Source: Clostridiaceae bacterium AF10-41 (GTDB lineage Bacteria; Bacillota; Clostridia; Clostridiales; Clostridiaceae). From it: a stretch of DNA of 7,329 nucleotides. Shown here one piece after another: positions 1-7,137 of the stretch. Location of the stretch: NCBI GenBank assembly GCA_027686065.1, contig JAQCTH010000111.1, positions 1 to 7,329 on the forward strand. The letters are read 5' to 3'. The translations under genes and the position numbers were made by a program. Positions within the stretch are counted from its first letter, which is position 1; every line of letters starts with the position of its first letter. The notes beneath the pieces are model-generated. The model saw only the letters and a program-made list of their open reading frames with translations, was not told where the DNA came from and did not search any database.

Positions 1-1201
1 AACAAATGTTATACCTTATTATAGCGGTAATAGTTATTCAAATAAAATAATAGCATTATCAATAGTATCAATAATATTAATTTATTTATTTATAAAGGAT
101 ATGATTCTTATAATAGGGGGAAAAAGGGTATTAGGAAATATATTAACCCAAAAATATATAATAATAGTGATAGATAAATTAAAAAACTGCTATATTGTTA
201 GTACAACGGCATTTAAAGTAAGTGTTATGATTTTTATGACTGCTTTAGCTATATGGTGTACTATATTAATAAATTATTATAGTTATTGGAACTATATAAC
301 TGTAATGATAGCTCAAATATATGTAATTGCATATTTAATAATATTAACAGCTTATGTAATTATAGTATTTGGCGAAGCAAATATATTAAATATGAAATCA
401 AGAAAAATAGCAGATGGTAAATATGAAAAAGAATACAAGAAAAATAGAATGGTAATTTTCAAAGAAATAGAAAGCAATATGGTAAATATAGAAGACGGAC
501 TTAATGGAGCTTTAGACAAAGCAATTAAAAGTGAAAGAATGAAAAGTGAATTAATTACCAATGTATCACATGATTTAAAAACACCTTTGACCTCAATAAT
601 AAATTATGTAGGTTTATTAAAGGAAGAGAATTTATCACAAGAAAAAAGAGAAAAATATATAGAAGTTTTAGATATAAAATCAAAAAGACTTAAAATATTA
701 ATAGAGGATTTATTTGAGGCATCAAAAGTAACATCTGGAAGTATGGAATTTGAGAAAGAAGAATTAAATATAGTATCATTACTTAGACAAATACTAGGAG
801 AGCTAGAAGAAAAAATATCGCTAGCAGAGTTAGAAGTAATAACTAAATGGTCAGAAACAAAAGCTATCTTACTTTTAGATGGTCGAAAAACTTTTAGAGC
901 ATTTGAAAACCTAGTAAATAACATTATTAAATATTCAATGAGAAATTCTAGAGTATATATAGAGGTCATAAGTAATGACGAAGAAGTTATAGTAATAATG
1001 AAAAACATATCATCATATCAGTTGGATTTCACAGCAGAAGAAATAGTTGAGAGATTTAAAAGAGGTGATAAATCTAGAAGTACAGAGGGGTCTGGACTTG
1101 GGCTTGCTATAGCAAAAAGTATAGTAGAACTTCAAGGTGGAAGCTTTGAGATAGATATTGATGGAGATTTATTTAAAGTAACTACAAAATTTAAAAAATA
1201 A
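1..1201 (+). CDS. Membrane sensor histidine kinase, 5'-truncated by the window edge
   Basis: The reading frame is open from the first base without a stop, so the ATG at 101 is probably internal and the N-terminus lies outside the window. The visible part has three hydrophobic segments (about nt 47-97, 218-274 and 296-373), then a cytoplasmic kinase core. The H-box SHDLKTPLT has its phospho-acceptor His at nt 569-571. The N-box FENLVNN is at nt 902-922. An F-box-like ERFKRGD segment follows, and the G2 box GSGLGL is at nt 1088-1105. These are the dimerisation/phosphotransfer and ATPase domains of a two-component kinase, acting at the membrane by autophosphorylating and then passing phosphate to a response regulator. 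The usual G1 motif DxGxG is absent; the equivalent place reads KNIS (nt 1001-1012). No response regulator is in view, so the partner and signal are unknown. The gene ends before a strong hairpin terminator. Confidence 0.9.
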   Translation, partial: TNVIPYYSGNSYSNKIIALSIVSIILIYLFIKDMILIIGGKRVLGNILTQKYIIIVIDKLKNCYIVSTTAFKVSVMIFMTALAIWCTILINYYSYWNYITVMIAQIYVIAYLIILTAYVIIVFGEANILNMKSRKIADGKYEKEYKKNRMVIFKEIESNMVNIEDGLNGALDKAIKSERMKSELITNVSHDLKTPLTSIINYVGLLKEENLSQEKREKYIEVLDIKSKRLKILIEDLFEASKVTSGSMEFEKEELNIVSLLRQILGELEEKISLAELEVITKWSETKAILLLDGRKTFRAFENLVNNIIKYSMRNSRVYIEVISNDEEVIVIMKNISSYQLDFTAEEIVERFKRGDKSRSTEGSGLGLAIAKSIVELQGGSFEIDIDGDLFKVTTKFKK

Positions 1202-1224
1202 CATTTTAGAAAGTAAGTATTTAG

Positions 1225-1278
1225 TTAAAAGAGGTTTTTCATAATGAATAGAAATTCATTATGAAAAACCTCTTTTAA
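1225..1278. terminator. Long perfect bidirectional hairpin terminator
   Basis: A 25-bp perfect inverted repeat (arms 1225-1249 and 1254-1278) closes on the 4-nt loop AGAA. The outer stem reads TTAAAAGAGG...CCTCTTTTAA, so each strand ends in a U-rich run (CTCTTTTAATTTTT on the plus strand). It lies between two convergent genes, the histidine kinase and the small membrane protein, and can terminate both. The stem is much longer than the 7-12 bp typical of intrinsic terminators. Confidence 0.85.
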
Positions 1279-1303
1279 TTTTTAATTATAAAATAAAAAT
1301 TAA

Positions 1304-1564
1304 CTATTTATCATCTTCATCCATTAAGTCATCAAGGTTAAGAAGTTCATCTTCTGAATTTTCATTAAGAGAACTGTTAGATTTATAAGATATTTGGTTA
1401 ATAGCTTGATAGATTTTTTCTAAAAGATAATTTTGAATTCTTCGAGTCTTATATGATTTATTAAAAATAATAAAACTCCATATTCCTATGATAGCAAAAG
1501 TTATCATAAATAAAGCACCAATACCATAAAAAACTACTTGAAAAATTTGAACAGCTAAATCCAT
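1304..1564 (-). CDS. Small single-pass membrane protein with acidic C-terminal tail, unknown function
   Basis: An 86-residue protein whose ATG is preceded by a strong ribosome site (GGAGGTG, plus-strand 1572-1578, 7 bases before the start). Residues about 10-33 form one long hydrophobic membrane segment (VVFYGIGALFMITFAI and on). A basic stretch follows (KSYKTRRIQ), then a helix-forming segment with a YLLEKIYQAINQI pattern that could be a short coiled coil. The tail is strongly acidic (SEDELLNLDDLMDEDDK). The positive residues directly after the membrane segment predict an outside N-terminus and a cytoplasmic tail. I do not recognise the family; short clostridial proteins of the DUF4083 type have a similar layout, but I cannot confirm a match. 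The gene stands alone, converges on the histidine kinase and is divergent from the solute-binding protein. Coding status rests on the ribosome site, the coherent amphipathic layout and a shared terminator. Confidence 0.72.
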   Translation of the reverse strand: MDLAVQIFQVVFYGIGALFMITFAIIGIWSFIIFNKSYKTRRIQNYLLEKIYQAINQISYKSNSSLNENSEDELLNLDDLMDEDDK

Positions 1565-1697
1565 ATAAAAACACCTCCAAATTTTATATAAAAAATTAAG
1601 CTCTATGCTTTCAATTTTGATATTTTAATTAAATTATATTAATAATTATTAGCTTTATAAAATGGTAAATAGGTAGGTCATTAATTGAAACATATAT

Positions 1698-1706
1698 ATT
1701 ATAGCA
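1698..1706 (-). promoter_or_regulatory. Possible extended -10 promoter for the small membrane protein gene
   Basis: Read on the reverse strand this is TGCTATAAT, a perfect extended -10 (TGnTATAAT). No good -35 box is seen upstream, which an extended -10 can tolerate. It would give a leader of roughly 125 nt before the small membrane protein. In sequence this AT-rich, chance matches are frequent. Confidence 0.35.
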
Positions 1707-1753
1707 TACAAAATTACAACAATTTAGTTTAATTATAAATAAATATGAAATTT

Positions 1754-1792
1754 TAGTATTAATGATTACTATTAAAATTATATGTCTATAAT
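1754..1792 (+). promoter_or_regulatory. Probable sigma-A promoter of the solute-binding protein gene, with a dyad at its -35 region
   Basis: A perfect -10 box TATAAT sits at 1787-1792, 33 bases before the ATG. The region 17 bp upstream (1764-1769, GATTAC) is a poor -35 box. A small dyad, TAGTA (1754-1758) and TACTA (1767-1771) around an 8-bp centre, overlaps that weak -35. This is the arrangement expected where a regulator binds, but the dyad is short and AT-rich. Confidence 0.45.
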
Positions 1793-1825
1793 TTAGAAAG
1801 ATACTGAAGGTAAGGAGAAGAATAT

Positions 1826-3328
1826 ATGAAAAAAATAATATTATTAGCAGCATCAACTGCAATATTAATAGGTTTTTTACTAGGATTTATAGAAGTTGTA
1901 AATCAAGAACCAACCGAAAATAAAAAAATGTTTACATATTCTGTATCTTCAGTACCGACAGATTTTAAATCCGTTGGAAACTTAGACAAAAGAATACAGG
2001 ATATAGTATGTGCCACTAGCAGAGGATTAGTAGAATTAAATTCATCTAAAAACATAGTTCCTTCTTTATCGGAAAGTGTTGAAGTAAGAGACGATGGATT
2101 AGAATATGATTTTAAAATAAGATCAGATATTTATTGGAGTGATGGAAGCAAAATAACTCCAAAAGACATAGTAACATTTTTTAGAGAAATACTAACAGAA
2201 GAAAATGGAGACAATATCGGCGCATTATTAAATGTGTATGGAGCAAAAGGCTTTAGAGATGGATATGGGTCTTTCTCGGAGAATGTGGGAATATCCTACG
2301 GAGAAGAAAATATAATATTTAGACTAAATTCAAAGGACGATAATTTTATTGAAGAGTTAACTATGCCGCAATACAGGTTAAGAAAAAACGTTATATTATG
2401 GAATAATATAAAACAAAATTATGATGAACTTGTTTATTCAGGATATTATAGTATTTCTGATATATCAATTGATGAAATAACTCTTAAAAGAAATGATAAC
2501 ACAAACACAGATTTAGTTGAAACAATAAGGGTAGCTTCAGATGAAAGTGAAGAAGTAGCAATGGCAGCTTTTGAAATAGGGGGAAGAGATATAGTTATAA
2601 ATCCACCTAAAAGCCAATTAAGTAGATTAAATGAAGAAGATAGATTGGTGACCTTAGAATCTGATAAAGCAATGTATCTTACATTCAATCCTAATAGTGA
2701 TTCTATACCTATAGAAGGGAAAAAAGATATATATAGCTCAATAAATAAAGCTATGGAAGAATATCAATTGGAAAATAGTATGTTTATAGAACTTGCTGAA
2801 GGTAGCTATTTTAGAAATGATAAAGATGATTTACTTAAGCTTCAAACTAGAAAAGTAATGAGTAATGATTCGGGAGAATGGAGTAGGCCTAAGGAACTTT
2901 TTTTAGTTGCACAAGAAGGAACTGAGAATAAAGAAATTTGTGAATATATATCTAATTGGTTTGAGAAAAATACAGACACCTATATAAATTATAAGTTAAT
3001 TACAGAGGAAGAAATAAACTCTATAAAGGATTCCAATTATTATGATATAGCATTGATTCAAGGAAATTCTAATTTTTCAGGAGAGGATTCTATATATAAT
3101 ACAGTAGTTAAATTTCTTCCGGGAAAATATAAAGACCAATTTTCCGCAGTAAAAACAGAAGGAGAAAAAGAAGCGTTATTTACTAAATTAGAAGATGAGT
3201 TATTTAATACGTATCAAGTATTACCAATTGCTTTTTATAATAATAATATAGCTTTGAACAATAAAATAAAAAACATGATTTTAGATGGTAATGGAAATAT
3301 AGACTACAGTAAAATAGAAAAATCATAG
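1826..3328 (+). CDS. Family 5 (peptide-type) extracellular solute-binding protein, orphan, without lipobox
   Basis: A 500-residue protein with a TAAGGAG ribosome site 8 bases before the ATG. Residues 1-25 form a basic-plus-hydrophobic export signal or membrane anchor. From about residue 60 to 120 it shows the N-terminal signature of SBP_bac_5 proteins: a 'GLVELNSSKNIVPSLSESVEV' type segment followed by DDGLEYDFKIR, WSDG and TPKDIV, corresponding to the usual LxPxLAxSWEVSDDGLTYTFxLR-WSDGxPxTAxDV pattern. Length is normal for the family, which captures oligopeptides, nickel or other small solutes outside the membrane for ABC importers. Two things are odd. Gram-positive members are normally lipoproteins, but no Cys occurs before residue 62, so there is no lipobox and the protein is probably held by an uncleaved N-terminal helix or secreted. 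No permease or ATPase gene is adjacent. It may serve a remote transporter, or sense peptides; its ligand cannot be told from sequence. Confidence 0.87.
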   Translation: MKKIILLAASTAILIGFLLGFIEVVNQEPTENKKMFTYSVSSVPTDFKSVGNLDKRIQDIVCATSRGLVELNSSKNIVPSLSESVEVRDDGLEYDFKIRSDIYWSDGSKITPKDIVTFFREILTEENGDNIGALLNVYGAKGFRDGYGSFSENVGISYGEENIIFRLNSKDDNFIEELTMPQYRLRKNVILWNNIKQNYDELVYSGYYSISDISIDEITLKRNDNTNTDLVETIRVASDESEEVAMAAFEIGGRDIVINPPKSQLSRLNEEDRLVTLESDKAMYLTFNPNSDSIPIEGKKDIYSSINKAMEEYQLENSMFIELAEGSYFRNDKDDLLKLQTRKVMSNDSGEWSRPKELFLVAQEGTENKEICEYISNWFEKNTDTYINYKLITEEEINSIKDSNYYDIALIQGNSNFSGEDSIYNTVVKFLPGKYKDQFSAVKTEGEKEALFTKLEDELFNTYQVLPIAFYNNNIALNNKIKNMILDGNGNIDYSKIEKS

Positions 3329-3384
3329 TATTCTCTTTATAGTTGAGAACTACAAAAATACTCTCTAAAAAGTTTTTGAAATTA

Positions 3385-3423
3385 AATTATTGATGTAATT
3401 TTTAACAAATTACATCAATAATT
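3385..3423. terminator. AT-rich hairpin between convergent genes, probable bidirectional terminator
   Basis: A 17-bp perfect inverted repeat (3385-3401 and 3407-3423) with a 5-nt loop TTAAC. It lies between the convergent solute-binding protein and unknown-protein genes. The stem has only three G-C pairs, and the U-tracts on both sides are broken (TATTTATTTC on plus), so termination may be leaky. Confidence 0.6.
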
Positions 3424-3468
3424 ATTTATTTCTTATTATTTAAGTATAATCATAAGAATACTTAGTAT

Positions 3469-5034
3469 TTAATTACTAGTTAAATCATCATTTTTAGATA
3501 TGAGAATAGTATTTTCGATATCTTCAAGATTGGCATCTGGAGTTTCAATAGTATCTTCTCTGAGGCTGATATCATCGGTATATGTTTCATCAGTTTGATT
3601 ATTATCATTATTCCTATAAGAAAGATCAGATTTTATTAGATTTGTTTCACGCATAAAGTCATCTTTAAATAGAAAAATTATTAGTTGATATATATACATA
3701 TTTTTAAAGCTATCGAATGATGAACCAGATGGTGAAAAAGAATCTTTCTTCTTAGAATATGAAATTCCTTTATTGAAAATTGGAGCTACCCCTAAGCTAG
3801 CAGGAGTTGATATTGTTGGCATTCTAAAGAAATTTTCTTCTAACATATCAGATGAATTTAAAGTTAAACCTCTATATCGTTCAGCATCATCTAAAGTAGG
3901 TGCTTCAGGCCAACATGTTATCAAGCCAGAATTTATGAAATACTTTCTATATAATGAAGAAATCATATTTTTATATTCATTATACCTATTAGATTCTTTT
4001 GAATACATAATAATAGCTAGGAAGTAAAATGTAATATCAAAGCATGAATATTTTAAATCTTTTTTTCCAGAAAGCTTAAGAAAAACTTCTTTTTCATCAT
4101 CATATAAAGATACTAGTTTATTATTTATTTCTTTAGCTTTTTCATTGAAGGTAATCATTTGAGTATGTTTAAATGATAAAATCAAATTTATTAAGAGTAA
4201 GCATGTAAAATCTAAGGTATCCACATAATAGTCTTTTTCATCGAATTTATTTATAAGATAATCTGTTAAGTCTACAATTAAAATTTTAGCATCATTATTT
4301 TTAGAATTACTATAAAAAATATTAATGGCAGTAAGTATTTTGCATATTTCTTCGAAAGAGCACTCATAAATTTTTTCTTTAAATTCATTAAGCATTTGTA
4401 GTATTTCTAATGAAAACTTATTGTAATCTTCTGAAATATCATCATCTTCATATAACATTGAGTATAAATTATATGAAACCATCATAAATGCTTGATCAGA
4501 AAATTTAAATTTATCATTTTTTTCTGCAAGATTAAAACCTTTATAGTTGTTTTCAGAAAGATTTCTTTTTTCTATAAATATTCCTTCAGTATTTCTTAGG
4601 TTCACTGAGTAAAAGTCAAGTTGTTCTTTAGCTAATCTCTTATAAATTTCAGAATAAGAGTATAATTTTTCATCAGCATCTTTAAACTTTGAATAATAGG
4701 TAGTTAAATTCAATATACTTGAAGTCATTAAAGCATTAGTTATTGGAGCTATATCCTTTTTAAAGGATTCTTCATCAAACCCATTATAGTTCTTACTATG
4801 AATATAATTTGGAGAGGATTTTCTATATATACATAGTAGTGGAGAAAAATTACCAGATGTGGTAATATCAATGGAGGATGATATTTTTTTATAATTTTTA
4901 ACTGAATCAACTAATCCACATTTTGACTCAAGAACTAATGTCCTTATGGCCTCCTTTGATAAGTGAAAAAGTTGGCCGTTAATTTCTTTTTGAGATAGTT
5001 TATTCATTCTAAAAAATGGTCCTATATATCGCAA
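3469..5034 (-). CDS. Conserved-looking 521-residue protein of unknown function
   Basis: I do not recognise this protein. The chosen start is the TTG at 5032-5034, because GAGGTG (5041-5046) lies 6 bases upstream as a ribosome site and translation then opens MRYIGPFFRMN. An in-frame GTG at 5041-5043 would add three residues but overlaps that site. There is no signal peptide or clear membrane span, so it is probably cytoplasmic. The body is rich in helices with spaced aromatic residues (residues about 180-360), loosely like an (alpha/alpha) barrel; this is only an impression. A distinctive segment near residues 370-445 (CWPEAPT, DDAERYRGLTL, FFRMPTISTPASLG) has fewer K/N/I residues than the rest and looks conserved. 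The last 55 residues or so are acidic and low in complexity, probably disordered. It is divergent from the rph operon by under 100 bp and could share regulation with it. Confidence 0.87.
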   Translation of the reverse strand: MRYIGPFFRMNKLSQKEINGQLFHLSKEAIRTLVLESKCGLVDSVKNYKKISSSIDITTSGNFSPLLCIYRKSSPNYIHSKNYNGFDEESFKKDIAPITNALMTSSILNLTTYYSKFKDADEKLYSYSEIYKRLAKEQLDFYSVNLRNTEGIFIEKRNLSENNYKGFNLAEKNDKFKFSDQAFMMVSYNLYSMLYEDDDISEDYNKFSLEILQMLNEFKEKIYECSFEEICKILTAINIFYSNSKNNDAKILIVDLTDYLINKFDEKDYYVDTLDFTCLLLINLILSFKHTQMITFNEKAKEINNKLVSLYDDEKEVFLKLSGKKDLKYSCFDITFYFLAIIMYSKESNRYNEYKNMISSLYRKYFINSGLITCWPEAPTLDDAERYRGLTLNSSDMLEENFFRMPTISTPASLGVAPIFNKGISYSKKKDSFSPSGSSFDSFKNMYIYQLIIFLFKDDFMRETNLIKSDLSYRNNDNNQTDETYTDDISLREDTIETPDANLEDIENTILISKNDDLTSN

Positions 5035-5040
5035 ATTCTT

Positions 5041-5046
5041 CACCTC
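5041..5046 (-). promoter_or_regulatory. Ribosome binding site that selects a TTG start
   Basis: Reverse-strand GAGGTG, 6 bases before the TTG at 5032-5034. An upstream AAGGA exists (around 5054-5059) that would serve the GTG at 5041-5043. Its spacing of 11 is long, and it overlaps the likely -10 box, so it may not be in the message at all. This favours the TTG start. Confidence 0.6.
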
Positions 5047-5056
5047 TTCATTAATC

Positions 5057-5086
5057 CTTATATTAATAATATGAGTTTAATGTTAA
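5057..5086 (-). promoter_or_regulatory. Probable sigma-A promoter for the unknown 521-residue protein
   Basis: On the reverse strand, TTAACA (5081-5086, 5 of 6 to the -35 consensus) and TATAAG (5057-5062, 5 of 6 to the -10 consensus) are separated by 18 bp. Transcription would begin near 5050, giving a very short leader that still contains the GAGGTG ribosome site. Confidence 0.42.
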
Positions 5087-5130
5087 AATAGTGCATAAAT
5101 TTTAATAATATTAAGAATTGGAGGTAAATT

Positions 5131-5877
5131 ATGAGAATAGATGGAAGAAAAAATGATCAAGTAAGAGCTACAAAAATAACTAGAGGCTACACAAAATATG
5201 CAGAGGGATCTGTATTAATAGAAGTGGGTGATACAAAAGTTATTTGTACTGCATCCATAGAGGATAAAGTCCCACCATTTTTAAAAGGTCAAGGAGAAGG
5301 TTGGATAACGGCTGAGTACAATATGCTACCAAGATCAACAGGAACAAGAAAAGTAAGAGATATATCTAGGTTGAAGATAGATGGAAGAACAATGGAGATA
5401 CAAAGATTAATAGGAAGAGCATTAAGATCGGTTATGGATTTGAAGGCACTTGGCGAAAAAACAATATGGATAGATTGTGATGTTATTCAAGCGGATGGTG
5501 GAACAAGAACAACATCCATTACAGGAGCTTTTGTAGCATTAGTAGATGCAGTAAATAAGCTGCATAAAGAAAAACCTTTTGATGTATATCCAATAAGAAA
5601 GTTTGTAAGTGCAACTAGTGTTGGTATTCTTAACGAAGAAAAGATTTTAGATTTATGTTATGAAGAAGATTCAAAAGCAAAAGTTGATATGAATATTATA
5701 GCTACAGATGAGGGTGAATTTATAGAAATACAAGGAACAGGCGAAGAATCACCATTTAGTAGAAATGATTTAAATGATCTCATTGATTTAGCACAAAAGG
5801 GAATAAAGCAAATGGTGCAAATACAAAAAGAAGCATTAAAAATGGATTCACTTTGGATAGGTACTGGAGGAAAATAG
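5131..5877 (+). CDS. rph: Ribonuclease PH
   Basis: A 248-residue phosphorolytic 3'-to-5' exoribonuclease that trims precursor tRNA 3' ends using phosphate and releases nucleoside diphosphates; family members form a hexameric ring in the cytoplasm. It starts with the family signature [12 protein letters not shown]. Visible hallmarks are the LPRSTGTR loop (residues 66-73), [15 protein letters not shown] with Arg86 in the phosphate-binding position, the [13 protein letters not shown] segment (115-127) with Arg126, and the [11 protein letters not shown] segment carrying two conserved acidic positions (Asp180, Asp186) expected to bind metal. The length is typical of intact RNase PH, and nothing appears truncated. 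The ribosome site GGAGG is at 5120-5124, 6 bases before the ATG. It is the first gene of a three-gene operon and lies just upstream of tRNA genes, which may be coincidental. Confidence 0.98.
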   Translation: MRIDGRKNDQVRATKITRGYTKYAEGSVLIEVGDTKVICTASIEDKVPPFLKGQGEGWITAEYNMLPRSTGTRKVRDISRLKIDGRTMEIQRLIGRALRSVMDLKALGEKTIWIDCDVIQADGGTRTTSITGAFVALVDAVNKLHKEKPFDVYPIRKFVSATSVGILNEEKILDLCYEEDSKAKVDMNIIATDEGEFIEIQGTGEESPFSRNDLNDLIDLAQKGIKQMVQIQKEALKMDSLWIGTGGK

Positions 5878-5881
5878 TTAA

Positions 5882-6493
5882 ATGAAGAAGCTTATAATAG
5901 CAAGTAATAATCAAGGCAAGATAAAAGAGATGAAAAAAATTTTAGAAAATATGCCACTAGAAGTTTTCTCATTAAAAGATATGGGTCTTGATATAGATGT
6001 AGAAGAAGATGGAATAACATTTGAAGAAAATGCAAAAAAGAAATGTGAAGAGATATATAAAGAACTTATAAAAATTGGCGAAAACAATTTTATAGTGATG
6101 GCGGACGATTCAGGATTGGAAGTAGATTATCTAAATGGAGAACCAGGAGTATATTCTGCAAGATATTCAGGCGAACATGGGAATGATAAAAAAAATAATG
6201 AGAAACTACTTTTAAATCTAAAAGGAATTAACTATGAAAATAGAAAGGCTAGATTTGTATGTCAATTAGCTTTAATAAATGATAATAATATTTATAAGTC
6301 AGTAAAAGGGACGGTTGATGGATATATATTAGAACAGGAAAAAGGATATGATGGGTTTGGATATGATCCGCTATTCTTTTATGAACCACTCAATAAAACT
6401 TTTGGAGAACTTTCTATGAAGGAAAAAAATAGTATATCTCATAGAGGAGTTGCTCTTAAAAAAGTTAAAAAAATTATAGAAGAATTTTTATAG
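5882..6493 (+). CDS. rdgB: XTP/dITP diphosphatase (RdgB/HAM1 family)
   Basis: A 203-residue nucleoside-triphosphate pyrophosphatase that hydrolyses dITP, XTP and ITP to monophosphate and pyrophosphate, keeping deaminated purines out of DNA and RNA. Family motifs are complete: the substrate loop ASNNQGKIKE (residues 7-16), FEENAKKK (47-54), the metal/catalytic ADDSGLEVD (74-82, acidic pair Asp75-Asp76), PGVYSARYSG (88-97), the base-recognition segment GYDGFGYDP (155-163) and the C-terminal SHRG (186-189). Length fits the family. Only 4 bases separate it from rph; its likely ribosome site GGAGG (5866-5870) is inside the end of rph with a longish 11-base spacing, so expression is probably coupled to rph. 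It corresponds to B. subtilis ysnA by content and order. Confidence 0.96.
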   Translation: MKKLIIASNNQGKIKEMKKILENMPLEVFSLKDMGLDIDVEEDGITFEENAKKKCEEIYKELIKIGENNFIVMADDSGLEVDYLNGEPGVYSARYSGEHGNDKKNNEKLLLNLKGINYENRKARFVCQLALINDNNIYKSVKGTVDGYILEQEKGYDGFGYDPLFFYEPLNKTFGELSMKEKNSISHRGVALKKVKKIIEEFL

Positions 6494-6502
6494 GAGGCAA
6501 AT

Positions 6503-6982
6503 ATGAAGATTGCTGTATTAAGTGATTCTCATTATGAAACTTCATTTATAAATGATATAAAAAAATACTTAGAAGATATCGATATTATATTACATTGTGG
6601 AGATGGAGCGCCTGATACTAAAGCCTTGGCTAATGTTTTTAGAGGAGAAATATATGCAGTTAAAGGTAATTGTGATATGAGTAAAGAATATCCTCTTGAG
6701 AGAATGGTTGAAGTAATGGGAATAAAAATATTTATGGCTCATGGACATATGTATAATGTTAAAAATGAATATAATACTATATTCTATAAAGGTAAAGAAG
6801 TTGGTGCAGATATAGTTCTTTTTGGACACTCACATAAGGCATTAATAAAAGAATATGATGGATTAGTAATAATGAATCCCGGAAGTATAAATTTACCTTA
6901 CGGTAGAGCGAAGAGAACATTTGGGATTATAGAAATACTAAAAAATAACAAACGGAATATTTCTATAAAAGAAATAGAATAA
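6503..6982 (+). CDS. YfcE/YsnB-type metallophosphoesterase
   Basis: A 159-residue calcineurin-like phosphoesterase of the MJ0936/YfcE group, cytoplasmic and two-metal dependent. All metal-binding motifs are present: SDSH (Asp8, His10), HCGDG (Asp34), GNCD (Asn56), AHGH (His80) and GHSH (His109, His111). Characterised relatives hydrolyse artificial phosphodiesters; the natural substrate is not settled, so only the reaction class is assigned. AGGAGG (6492-6497) overlaps the rdgB stop codon and lies 5 bases before the ATG, giving tight translational linkage. In B. subtilis the equivalent ysnB is also third after rph and ysnA. There is no strong terminator behind it; a weak bulged hairpin (7021-7029 with 7055-7064) running into six T residues is the only candidate. 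Confidence 0.95.
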   Translation: MKIAVLSDSHYETSFINDIKKYLEDIDIILHCGDGAPDTKALANVFRGEIYAVKGNCDMSKEYPLERMVEVMGIKIFMAHGHMYNVKNEYNTIFYKGKEVGADIVLFGHSHKALIKEYDGLVIMNPGSINLPYGRAKRTFGIIEILKNNKRNISIKEIE

Positions 6983-6991
6983 TAAATTCAT

Positions 6992-7089
6992 GCAGTCCGT
7001 CATTAATTTACAGTATTATTAAATATCTAGGTAAATCTCCAAAATTCTCTTATATAGATTATTTTTTAAAAAATGTATTGACGGATTGC
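6992..7089. repeat. Inverted repeat spanning the gap between the rph operon and the chimeric tRNA
   Basis: GCAGTCCGTCA (6992-7002) and TGACGGATTGC (7079-7089) are inverted copies matching at 10 of 11 positions, the exception being a G-U-compatible pair in RNA. They enclose 76 bp of very AT-rich sequence without an ORF. The right arm covers most of the -35 box of the tRNA-chimera promoter. The arms are unusually GC-rich for this spacer. They could be an operator pair, an RNA stem, or the ends of a decayed small mobile element; no target duplication is evident. Confidence 0.45.
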
Positions 7090-7106
7090 TATTCCTATTG
7101 TAGAAT
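7078..7106 (+). promoter_or_regulatory. Sigma-A promoter of the chimeric tRNA gene
   Basis: The -35 box TTGACG (7078-7083) and the -10 box TAGAAT (7101-7106) are separated by exactly 17 bp, each 5 of 6 to consensus. Transcription would start near 7113, about 25 nt before the tRNA-like sequence. It resembles the tRNA-Arg promoter downstream: both have an A-run and TGT just before the -35 box. Confidence 0.8.
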
Positions 7107-7137
7107 AAACATTGTCGTTGAGAGATATTGAAGATAT

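Noticed and set aside
604..1008. A 134-codon reverse-strand open frame inside the histidine kinase
   Set aside because: It is antisense to the conserved kinase core; serine/phenylalanine-rich shadow translation with no domain features.
1565..1825. Riboswitch, T-box or small RNA in the 261-bp divergent region
   Set aside because: Apart from the -10-like boxes and one short dyad, no stable stem, T-box sequence or terminator-type hairpin is visible.
1629..1862. A 77-codon reverse-strand open frame over the divergent intergenic region
   Set aside because: Its composition is that of random AT-rich sequence, it lacks a good ribosome site, it overlaps the start of the solute-binding protein gene, and it covers the promoter region.
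2446..2688. An 80-codon reverse-strand open frame inside the solute-binding protein gene
   Set aside because: Shadow of a well-supported gene, with no ribosome site or recognisable domain.
3773..4027. An 84-codon plus-strand open frame inside the unknown 521-residue protein gene
   Set aside because: Antisense shadow over the conserved-looking segment of the real gene; no ribosome site.
5083..5111. TTAAAA-17 bp-TAATAT as the rph promoter
   Set aside because: Spacing is correct, but transcription would start at about 5118, leaving almost no leader before the ribosome site at 5120. In such AT-rich sequence the match is weak, so the rph promoter is left unassigned.
6590..6829. A 79-codon reverse-strand open frame inside the metallophosphoesterase gene
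   Set aside because: Antisense to a gene with all metal-binding motifs; low-complexity product.
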